The notes below the pieces were generated by a model. It was given only the letters and a program-made list of their open reading frames with translations, was not told the origin of the DNA and made no database searches. Below are positions 44,172 through 53,008 of a stretch of DNA of 53,008 bases, piece after piece (the stretch's first letter is position 1; the number at the start of each line of letters is the position of its first letter). The DNA comes from Salinivenus iranica (GTDB lineage Bacteria; Bacteroidota; Rhodothermia; Rhodothermales; Salinibacteraceae): the NCBI GenBank assembly GCA_002894665.1, contig NCRB01000016.1, positions 1 through 53,008 of the forward strand, read 5' to 3'. The translations under genes were made by a program, and so were the position numbers.

Positions 44172-45374
44172 TTACGCGTGCTCGCCCTCCAGCGGCTGCT
44201 TCGTGGTGACGGAGCGGTAGCCCTCGTACCATTCGTGGTGCACATTCAGTCCCCGGTCGGCCACCTCATTGAGAAAGACCTCACGGGGAAGCACCTCCTC
44301 GGGCACCCCGGCGCCGCCGCCGGACACCGCCTGCTCGCGCGCCAGGAGGAGGGCCGTGACGACCGTCGGGATCGACGTGCACCGCATCATGGCCGTCTGA
44401 TGCGTGTGCTCGTTGTACCGCTCGACGGCCTCGTACACCAGTGTGGCCGGCGCCCCGTCGCGCTCTCCCCGCACCAAAACCCGCAGGAGCACCGCGTCCT
44501 CGTAGTCCCCGCCCAGCCGCTCGCGCATCCGGCGCACGAGAATGTCGCGGTACGTGAGGTGCGTGCGCACCCCAATTTTGCGATCCTCTCCCAGCCCCAG
44601 GCCCATGAGGAACCGCATCTGCTGGGCGTGGCCGGGCCACCGGATGGTTTTGTGGTCGAGCTCATTGATGCGCCCCGCCAGCGTGTCGGTGAGCGTGGAC
44701 AGCCCCCCTTGCGTGCAGAACGCCTCCATGGTGTCGAAGGGCTCCTCCTGGAAGTGGATCTCCTCGTCGCGCGACAGTGCCTCGACCTCCACCACCTGTC
44801 CGTTTTCGATGAGGCGCCCCGGATGGGTATAGTCGTCGATGATGCGCTCGGCGGACCACGAAATTCGGAAGTTGAAGGGCGGCTCGGGACGGAGGGGCAC
44901 GTCGCCCACCCGAATGGAGGCCGACTGCGCCCGATCGAACTGGTCGATGCCATGGAGGCACAGAACGTTGACGAGCCCCGGGGCGAGGCCGCAGTTGGGC
45001 ACGATCCAGACGGACTTTTCGCGGGCCCGCTCATCGAGGGACAGCTGCTGCTTTACCGTGCGGTCGTTTCCCCCGAGGTCACAGAAATGCACCCCGGCAT
45101 CGAGGCACAGCTCGGCCAGGTCGGGGTTATGCTCCGCCGGAACGCAACTGATGACGCAGTCGCTCCCCTCCACAATCTGGGACAGCACATTCATGTCCCG
45201 CGCGTCGACCTGAAACGAGCGGAGGGCGGGGCTGTCGATCTGGTCGTGCAGCCGCTGCAGGGCCCGCGAGCGCGTGTCACAGATCTGCACCTGTGACACA
45301 TCGTCGTCTCGCGAGCACAGTTCGTGTACGACGGCCGCTCCGATGGAGCCGGCGCCGATGACCGTGAGTTTCAT
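44172..45374 (-). CDS. Saccharopine-dehydrogenase-like NAD(P)-binding protein
   Basis: Encodes 400 residues from the ATG at 45374. An earlier in-frame start would add only MRTQP. The N terminus is a Rossmann fold with a complete GxGxxG (TVIGAGSIGAAVVHEL) and the acidic end of beta-2 (ICDTRS). The rest follows the saccharopine dehydrogenase/LysA-like fold (CLDAGVHFCDLGGNDRTVKQQ, NCGLAPGLVNVLCL, HFQEEPFDTMEAFCTQGG). Substrate is not clear: saccharopine, carboxynorspermidine or a related amino-acid derivative is possible. It is followed by recR after 45 bases in the reverse direction (recR upstream on the same strand), so it may be the last gene of the recR operon. Confidence 0.85.
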   Translation of the reverse strand: MKLTVIGAGSIGAAVVHELCSRDDDVSQVQICDTRSRALQRLHDQIDSPALRSFQVDARDMNVLSQIVEGSDCVISCVPAEHNPDLAELCLDAGVHFCDLGGNDRTVKQQLSLDERAREKSVWIVPNCGLAPGLVNVLCLHGIDQFDRAQSASIRVGDVPLRPEPPFNFRISWSAERIIDDYTHPGRLIENGQVVEVEALSRDEEIHFQEEPFDTMEAFCTQGGLSTLTDTLAGRINELDHKTIRWPGHAQQMRFLMGLGLGEDRKIGVRTHLTYRDILVRRMRERLGGDYEDAVLLRVLVRGERDGAPATLVYEAVERYNEHTHQTAMMRCTSIPTVVTALLLAREQAVSGGGAGVPEEVLPREVFLNEVADRGLNVHHEWYEGYRSVTTKQPLEGEHA

Positions 45375-45419
45375 AGGTTGGGTCCGCACCGTCAGTCAAA
45401 GTGGATCGCTGGAACCGGG

Positions 45420-46127
45420 CTACTGGTCCACGCCCCCACGCCCTTCCAGCGCACGGGAAAGAGTCGCCTCGTCGGCGTACTCCAGATCGCCCCCGATGGG
45501 AAGCCCGCGCGCAATGCGCGTGATCGTCACATCGAAGGGCTCGAGGAGTTGGGAGATATAGTAGGCCGTCGTGTCGCCCTCTACGTTGGGGTTCACCGCC
45601 AGGATGACCTCCTGAACGGGCGAGGCGGGGTCGTCGTCCGCATCGGCCCCGGCGTCGGGCGCGCCATTCCCGGCATCGGGCACGCCATTCTGGGCTCCGT
45701 CGCCCGCGGCGGTGTCGTCGAAGGACGGATCGATGCGGGTGGCCAGCTCGTGCACCCGGAGATCGTCCGGCCCCACGCCGTCGAGCGGCGAAATGACGCC
45801 CCCGAGCACGTGGTACACGCCCCGGTACTCGCCCGTGCGCTCAATCGCCAGCAGATCGCTGGACTCCTCTACGACACAGATGGTGGACTGGTCGCGCTTG
45901 TTCGATCGGCAGATGGGGCAGGGATCGTTGTCGGCCACCACGTAACACGTCGTGCACCGCTGCACCTGCTCCTTAACCGCCATCAGGGCGTCGGCGATGG
46001 CCTCTACCTCCTCGCGCGGCATCTTCAGCACGTAATTGGCAAGCCGTCGCGCCGTCTTCTGCCCGATGGTGGGCAGCTTCGTAAACTGCTCCACCAGGGC
46101 CTCGACGGACTCCGAGGTAAACTGCAT
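45420..46127 (-). CDS. recR: Recombination protein RecR with acidic insertion
   Basis: Encodes 235 residues, about 35 longer than usual (about 200). The helix-hairpin-helix ([13 protein letters not shown]), the C4 zinc finger (Cys58, 61, 70 and 73) and Toprim parts ([17 protein letters not shown], then [19 protein letters not shown]) are all in place. An Ala/Asp/Gly/Pro-rich insertion sits at about residues 132-170, inside the Toprim domain. It contains [14 protein letters not shown], coded by a 21-base tandem duplication (45649-45669 and 45670-45690). RecR works with RecF/RecO in gap repair. It follows ybaB and dnaX, a conserved set. Confidence 0.95.
   Translation of the reverse strand: MQFTSESVEALVEQFTKLPTIGQKTARRLANYVLKMPREEVEAIADALMAVKEQVQRCTTCYVVADNDPCPICRSNKRDQSTICVVEESSDLLAIERTGEYRGVYHVLGGVISPLDGVGPDDLRVHELATRIDPSFDDTAAGDGAQNGVPDAGNGAPDAGADADDDPASPVQEVILAVNPNVEGDTTAYYISQLLEPFDVTITRIARGLPIGGDLEYADEATLSRALEGRGGVDQ
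45649..45690. repeat. 21-base tandem duplication inside recR
   Basis: Two adjacent 21-base units, 45649-45669 and 45670-45690, differ at only two positions and each code for a seven-residue unit (NG-[VA]-PDAG). They lie in the insertion of the RecR Toprim domain. Confidence 0.9.
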
Positions 46128-46221
46128 CGGGACACTGTCGGATTTCGAGTTTTTAAATACGAATGCGTGTGGCGCCGCCGGCCGTCAGCCCCCGGCCCCG
46201 CCACCCGCAATTCGCCACTGC

Positions 46222-46572
46222 CTACAGGCCGAGCTGGCTCAGGTCCATGCCCGGCGGCAGCATTCCGCCCATCGAGTCCTTCATCTCCTTCTGCGCCATC
46301 TCGGACGCGTCTTCGAGGGCCTTGTTGACCCCGGCGATGATCAGGTCCTCGAGGAGCTCCAGGTCGTCGGGGTCCACGGCTTCCGGGTCAATTTCGAGGC
46401 CCGTAATTTCCTGGGCGCCGTTGGCGGTCACCTTCACCATGCCGCCCCCCGCCTCGGACGTCACCGTTTTGTCTTTCAGCCCTTCCTGGGCCGCATTCAT
46501 CTTTTCCTGCATTTCCATCATTTTGCCGAACATGTCGGACATGTTCATGCCTCCGGGTCCCTGGTTGGCCAT
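46222..46572 (-). CDS. ybaB: Nucleoid-associated protein of the YbaB/EbfC family
   Basis: Encodes 116 residues, the usual size. The helix MSDMFGKMMEMQEKMNAAQ and the beta-sheet part EAGGGMVKVTANGAQEITGLEIDPEAV are typical. It forms a dimer that binds DNA and bends or clamps it. It lies between dnaX (upstream, 165-base gap) and recR (94-base gap), the conserved dnaX-ybaB-recR order. Confidence 0.95.
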   Translation of the reverse strand: MANQGPGGMNMSDMFGKMMEMQEKMNAAQEGLKDKTVTSEAGGGMVKVTANGAQEITGLEIDPEAVDPDDLELLEDLIIAGVNKALEDASEMAQKEMKDSMGGMLPPGMDLSQLGL

Positions 46573-46737
46573 AGGTCTGGTTGGTCTCGTGTCAAAGCGT
46601 CGGGAGTGCGTGTGCCGCCTCAGCGGGGCCCTGCAGGCTCTGCGGGGCCGGCCGGACGGATGCGTTCGAGAATCGCTTTCGGTACAACGGGCGACTGTGT
46701 AGACCGATCCCTCGCGGTCCGGAGCCGCGGCCGCGCC

Positions 46738-48891
46738 CTACCAGATGGGTTCGGCCTCGAACTCAGCAAAGAGCACGTCGAGGGCCGGGTAGGTGTCGCG
46801 GAGGGCCCGAAGCTGCTCCCGGGGGCTCGCCGGGGACGGTGCGGTCTCAGAATCCTCCTCCGCGTCGGGCGTCGGGTCGTCGACGACGAACTCGATTCCG
46901 TCGAGGCGCTCGTCGATCGTGTCGGTGAGGTGGTCGAGCAGCACGCGCCGGTGGTCGCGCAAGGTGTCGCGGTGAAGCGCGCGGGCCACAGAGACGATGA
47001 GCACCCCGTCCGTGACCTCTACGGGCTCGGCCTCCTCCAGAAAGAGCCCCAGGCGAATGTGGTCGCCCCGAATGGCCGCGACGAACTGCGACCAGTCCTG
47101 CGCGACGCCCACGGCGCCGGTAGACGATCGTACCTCCGGCTCGGCGACGGTGGCCTGTGCGGTCGGCCCCTCCGACGACGCAGGGCCGGTCCGCCGGTCC
47201 GTTGCATCGGTCGGCCCCTCTTTCGGGTCGTTTTCGGGCGTCCCGTCCTCGTCGGAGGGCGCGGGGTCGCTGTCCAGGGCCGGGGGGCCGAACAGGTCGT
47301 TGTACGCGCCCGCCGCGTCGTCCGGCCCGTCGTCGTTGTCCTCGCCGCCGCGGTCGGGGTCGTCTTTCGTCTCCCTTTCCTCCCGCTCCGGTTTCGTCGC
47401 CTCGTCTTCGGTCGCCTCCTCTTCCTCGACGTCCCGCCCCGAAGGCGCTGCCGCCTCCTCTTCCTCCCGGGAGGCAGCGGGCGGCGACTCGGCCTCCGTG
47501 CCTGTCGGCCGCCCCGCGGATGCATCGACCGTCGTCGAGGGGGAGGCGTCGGTCGAGGCCGTGTCGGCGGTCTCTGCTCCGCCCTCCGGGGCCTCCGGCC
47601 GCCGGGCCGTTGCCGAGGAGCGGTCGGCGCCGTCGGGGGACGGGGCCGGATCTGCGTCATCGGCGGGGGGATCGCCCGCACGGTCGTCGGGCGCAGCGGC
47701 AAGTGAGGCCGGAATCTCTCCTTCCTCCGCCATCTGCTCCAGCCGGTCGACCTTCTGGAGGACCGTCTGCAGATCGGCCGCCCGCCGCATCTGCGCCATC
47801 TTGAGGAGGGTTGTCTCCAGTTTGAGGCGCGGCTGGGGACTGTTTTTCACCTCGTCCTGCGCGTCGCCGGCGATGGTGAGGAGGCGGAGCAGGTCCGCCT
47901 CACCAAAGCGCTGCGCCGCCTCGGCGTACTGGGTGCGCGTGCTCTCGGCCACCTCCGCCAGCGCCTCGCCGCCCAGCGACCGGGCCACGAGCAGGTTGCG
48001 CAGGTGCTCCGCCAGCCCCACCAGAAACTCCTGCAGGTCGTACCCGCTGCGCACCACATGCCGCACCAGTTTGAGGACGCCCGCCGTGTGCTGCGTCGCC
48101 ACGTGCTCGGTGAGATCGAAGTAGAGGTCCTGATCCACCACGCCGAGGGCCTGGGTGAGCTCCCCGTATTCCAGCGTGGTGCCGCAAAGCGAGATGGCCT
48201 GGTCGAAGGCCGAGAGGGCGTCGCGAAGCGCCCCGTTGCCCTTGCGCGCCAGCAGCATCAGGCTCTCCTCATCCGCCTCAATGCCCTCCGCCGCACAGAT
48301 CTCGCGCAGGTGATCCACCACCTCGGGCACCGGAATGCGGCGGAAGTCGAACCGCTGGCACCGCGAGCGGACCGTGGGGATGACCTTGTTCGGCTCGGTC
48401 GTGGCAAAGATGAAGAGGGCGTGGTCGGGCGGCTCCTCCAGCGTCTTCAACAGGGCGTTGAAGGCCGTCTTGGAGAACATGTGGACCTCGTCAATGATGT
48501 AGACCTTCTTCCGCCCGCCCTGCGGCGGAATGGTCACCTTCTCCAACAGCGGCTCCACATCGGCCACCTTGCGGTTGGAGGCCGCGTCGAGCTCGAACAC
48601 ATTGAGGCTCCCGCCCTCCTCGAACGTTCGACACGATTCGCACTCACAGCAGGGCTCGGCCCCATCCTCCCGGTCCTCGCGCGGCGTCTCGCAGTTGATG
48701 GCCTTTGCCAGAATGCGCGCCGCCGTGGTCTTGCCCACGCCCCGGGGGCCGCTAAAAAGGTAGGCGTGCGCCACCCGGTCGAGCCGGAGCGCGTTCTTCA
48801 AGGTGTCGGTGACGTGCTCCTGCGCGACCAGCTCCTTGAAGAGCGAGGGCCGGTACTTACGCGCAGTGACGAGGTAGTCCCGGTCGGCCAT
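46738..48891 (-). CDS. dnaX: DNA polymerase III subunit gamma/tau with long acidic linker
   Basis: Encodes 717 residues from the ATG at 48891 (MADRDYLVTARKYRP, the usual opening). Walker A GPRGVGKTT is at 48-56, a zinc module has Cys67 and cysteines at 81-87, and DEVHMFSK is the Walker B region. The AAA+ core ends near 380. From about 395 to 570 the chain is Asp/Glu/Pro/Ala-rich with no recognised fold, then a C-terminal tau domain follows (WSQFVAAIRGDHIRLGLFLEE ... LDVLFAEF). It loads the sliding clamp at the replication fork. I see no obvious slippery run. The linker is longer than average and fits a halophilic proteome. Confidence 0.96.
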   Translation of the reverse strand: MADRDYLVTARKYRPSLFKELVAQEHVTDTLKNALRLDRVAHAYLFSGPRGVGKTTAARILAKAINCETPREDREDGAEPCCECESCRTFEEGGSLNVFELDAASNRKVADVEPLLEKVTIPPQGGRKKVYIIDEVHMFSKTAFNALLKTLEEPPDHALFIFATTEPNKVIPTVRSRCQRFDFRRIPVPEVVDHLREICAAEGIEADEESLMLLARKGNGALRDALSAFDQAISLCGTTLEYGELTQALGVVDQDLYFDLTEHVATQHTAGVLKLVRHVVRSGYDLQEFLVGLAEHLRNLLVARSLGGEALAEVAESTRTQYAEAAQRFGEADLLRLLTIAGDAQDEVKNSPQPRLKLETTLLKMAQMRRAADLQTVLQKVDRLEQMAEEGEIPASLAAAPDDRAGDPPADDADPAPSPDGADRSSATARRPEAPEGGAETADTASTDASPSTTVDASAGRPTGTEAESPPAASREEEEAAAPSGRDVEEEEATEDEATKPEREERETKDDPDRGGEDNDDGPDDAAGAYNDLFGPPALDSDPAPSDEDGTPENDPKEGPTDATDRRTGPASSEGPTAQATVAEPEVRSSTGAVGVAQDWSQFVAAIRGDHIRLGLFLEEAEPVEVTDGVLIVSVARALHRDTLRDHRRVLLDHLTDTIDERLDGIEFVVDDPTPDAEEDSETAPSPASPREQLRALRDTYPALDVLFAEFEAEPIW

Positions 48892-49001
48892 GGGGGCTGC
48901 GGAGGGCAAGTGAGGAAAGGGGACGGAGGCACCCCTGAAGTATACCGGCGGGGGACGGAGACATCAATGATTGGGAGAGGCTCCGGTCTGCCGGGGCGTC
49001 G

Positions 49002-49229
49002 CTACTCGGAGGACGGATCCGGCGTGCTCGGCTCGCGGCGCTCCGGATCGGGCGTACTGGGTTCGCGACGCTGGGGATTCGGCACGCGGGGCGGCTGCTT
49101 GGGTTGCCGCTGGGGCGTGCGTTGGGGCTGGCGCTGGGGCGTGCGCTGCGGGGTGCGCCGCCGCGGGTTGGTTGGGGCAGTCGATTCGGATCGAGGCATG
49201 GGCACGGATCTACTCATCTCGGCATCCAT
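49002..49229 (-). CDS. Small Pro/Arg/Gln repeat protein (uncertain)
   Basis: An open frame of 75 residues from the ATG at 49229 (a start at 49217 is also possible). The chain is basic, with repeats such as TPQRTPQRQPQ and a 10-residue repeat EPSTPDPERR / EPSTPDPSSE coded by 30-base near-identical DNA units at about 49010-49080. A second pair of 24-base repeats lies further upstream. It may be a real disordered protein, or the DNA may simply be repetitive. It sits between dnaX and tdk, both on the minus strand. Confidence 0.4.
   Translation of the reverse strand: MDAEMSRSVPMPRSESTAPTNPRRRTPQRTPQRQPQRTPQRQPKQPPRVPNPQRREPSTPDPERREPSTPDPSSE
49010..49140. repeat. Imperfect tandem repeats between dnaX and tdk
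   Basis: Units of about 30 bases beginning GGAT(C/T)CGG and containing GCGT(G/A)CT(C/G)GG(C/T)TCGCG(G/A)CGCT appear in succession near 49010-49080, and units of the type CGCTGGGGCGTGCG recur near 49100-49140. On the minus strand they encode the Pro/Arg/Gln repeat protein. Confidence 0.7.
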
Positions 49230-49281
49230 CGAGCACTGACTGTACTGTCCATACAGGGTGCGCCCCGGCGTGTTGAGCCGG

Positions 49282-50007
49282 CTACGCCTTCCGCTCGGCG
49301 GGGGATGTCTCCTCCTCTGCGTCTGCCCTGTCGGCGGGACGAGCGGCCGCCTCGTCCGCCTCCGCGGACGCCTCCGCCGCCGGGGCCCGCTCAATCACAT
49401 CGGTGTGGGGCCGCGGCCGCTCCACGGGTACGGGCTCCGGCTCGAAGCACTGTCGGCAGCGTGGCTCGTAGGCATCGGTCGCCCCCACGAGCACGCGCTC
49501 CTCGCCCGGCACAATGCGCTGGGAGTGGTTCGCCGGGGCGCCGCACACCACGCACACGGCGTGCAGCTTCGTCACGTGCTCGGCCACCGCCATGAGCTGC
49601 GGAATCGGGTCGAACGGGTCGGCTCGATAGTCGGTGTCCAGCCCGGCCACCACCACGCGTCGCCCCTCCGCCGCGAGCTCCTGACACACCTCCACGAGCT
49701 CCGAATCGAAAAACTGCGCCTCGTCCACCCCAATCACGTCGGCATCCCCGGCCATGAGCACAATCTGCGACGCCGCGTCGACCGGGGTGGTGGCGATCGC
49801 GTTCTCGTCGTGGGACACCACCTCGTCCTCGCTGTAGCGCTCGTCGAGGGCCGGCTTGAAGACCTCCACGGACTGCCGGGCGATGCGGGCGCGGCGGAGG
49901 CGGCGGATCAGCTCTTCGGTTTTCCCGCTAAACATCGAGCCGCAGATGACCTCGATCCATCCGGTTTTTCGGTCGCGGTCGACGATGTGGGGTTCCAGGG
50001 CGGACAT
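49282..50007 (-). CDS. tdk: Thymidine kinase with acidic C-terminal tail
   Basis: Encodes 241 residues from the ATG at 50007. The Walker A loop GSMFSGKT (23-30), catalytic Glu96 in GVDEAQFF, and a zinc site (Cys152, 155, 184 and 187) are all visible, so this is a type II thymidine kinase that phosphorylates thymidine with ATP. About 45 extra residues at the C terminus are rich in Glu, Ala and Asp with few aromatic residues and are probably unfolded. The gene is divergent from the DUF5916 gene. Confidence 0.95.
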   Translation of the reverse strand: MSALEPHIVDRDRKTGWIEVICGSMFSGKTEELIRRLRRARIARQSVEVFKPALDERYSEDEVVSHDENAIATTPVDAASQIVLMAGDADVIGVDEAQFFDSELVEVCQELAAEGRRVVVAGLDTDYRADPFDPIPQLMAVAEHVTKLHAVCVVCGAPANHSQRIVPGEERVLVGATDAYEPRCRQCFEPEPVPVERPRPHTDVIERAPAAEASAEADEAAARPADRADAEEETSPAERKA

Positions 50008-50138
50008 AAAGGGACCAGCAGTGAATCCATCGGGCGGAGCGGACTCCAAGGTAAGCCATCACCCAGTCCGAATCCAACCCCGGCCTGCCCCGTCGGCGCC
50101 TCCGGAGGCCCCGGCACGGAAAGCGCGCCGCCCCGATC

Positions 50139-50179
50139 GAGGCCCGCTGTATTTACACGTTTTTCTGCGGGCCTCTTTT
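50139..50179 (+). promoter_or_regulatory. Stem-loop with T tail upstream of the DUF5916 gene
   Basis: GAGGCCCGC (50139-50147) and GCGGGCCTC (50167-50175) form a perfect 9-base stem with a 19-base AT-rich loop, followed by TTTT (50176-50179). It is terminator-like, but no plus-strand gene ends before it. It may be an attenuator in the leader of the DUF5916 gene. Confidence 0.6.
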
Positions 50180-50247
50180 CGTTTCTGGGTCTTGGAACCG
50201 CTTTTTCTGATCCCCGCCACCCCGAGTTTTCTCGACCGCCCGTCCGC

Positions 50248-52890
<2,643 letters not shown>

Positions 52891-52920
52891 GTAACGTCAA
52901 TCGACAATTTGGGGCATGCC

Positions 52921-53005
52921 GTCATTTCGACCGGAGAGCGCCGATCAGGCGCTCGGAGTGGAGAAATCTCCACAGATCCCGCGTAAACGGCCTGTTTCCG
53001 CCCCC
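52921..53005. repeat. Palindromic intergenic repeat, GTCATTTCGACC type
   Basis: GTCATTTCGACC (52921-52932) opens the element. GAGCGCC/GGCGCTC (52936-52942 and 52948-52954) and GTGGAG/CTCCAC (52958-52963 and 52968-52973) form two hairpins. The tail CGTAAACGGCCTGTTTCCGC and following C run (52982-53005) matches bases 1-24. It follows the DUF5916 stop codon by about 30 bases. Confidence 0.75.
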
Positions 53006-53008
53006 GCT

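Noticed and set aside
47000-48100. Ser/Ala-rich plus-strand frame opposite dnaX
   Set aside because: It is the antisense of the DnaX acidic linker; the low complexity explains it.
49258-50247. N-terminal extension of the DUF5916 frame over tdk
   Set aside because: It is antisense to conserved tdk; the signal peptide at 50248 defines the start.

Overview
The window reads as a chromosomal segment of an extremely halophilic member of the Rhodothermota/Bacteroidota, most probably Salinibacter or a close relative. The evidence is high G+C, strongly acidic proteins, acidic insertions in housekeeping enzymes (RecR, DnaX, Tdk), Bacteroidota-type promoters (TTG, about 20 bases, then TAnnTTTG), a SprA-type type IX secretion translocon, TonB-dependent and DUF5916 outer-membrane proteins, a GH97 enzyme, and potassium and amino-acid transport genes suited to a salt-in lifestyle. 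The genus assignment rests on recognition, not on a database search.

Bases 1-15,600 form an ion and osmotic homeostasis block. It holds a UspA protein, a TrkH/KtrB plus TrkA/KtrA potassium uptake pair, two coupled CPA2-type antiporters with C-terminal TrkA-N domains, a broken RCK (TrkA) gene fragment, two exported proteins (one DUF3124), a double-Usp protein coupled to an APC amino-acid permease, an APC permease fused to two Usp domains, and a divergent glutamate dehydrogenase. The content matches my recollection of the published 'hypersalinity island' of Salinibacter ruber (K+ transporters plus amino-acid transporters).

Bases 15,600-30,300 carry cell-envelope and nutrient genes: a lipocalin-like exported protein, a GH97 alpha-glucosidase with all three inverting-type glutamates, a TonB-dependent receptor, a degenerate PAP2-like membrane protein, a DUF3667 protein, archaeal-type prolyl-tRNA synthetase, two successive lipoproteins with the same LTGCYT start and Arg/Ser/Asp-rich tails, and a FadL-like outer-membrane protein.

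Bases 30,300-53,008 are mainly housekeeping and secretion. They hold mltG, tsaD, a small exported protein with its own terminator, a LytR_C protein followed by rsfS and a DUF423 gene, an acidic hypothetical, a zinc-ribbon protein running into lipB from the opposite side, the 7.7 kb sprA gene, a saccharopine-dehydrogenase-like gene, the recR-ybaB-dnaX set, a small Pro/Arg/Gln repeat protein, tdk, and a DUF5916 outer-membrane protein. No tRNA, rRNA, CRISPR array, transposase or phage gene was seen. Dispersed palindromic repeats lie at about 2.55-2.9 kb and at the right end, and a 24-base piece of the right-end repeat is also at base 1.

I do not see an obvious new defence or mobile system. The most interesting items are the Usp/APC/RCK stress-transport block with its decaying RCK gene, the twin LTGCYT lipoproteins, the hairpin in the proS leader, and the lineage-specific insertion in RecR built from a 21-base tandem duplication.
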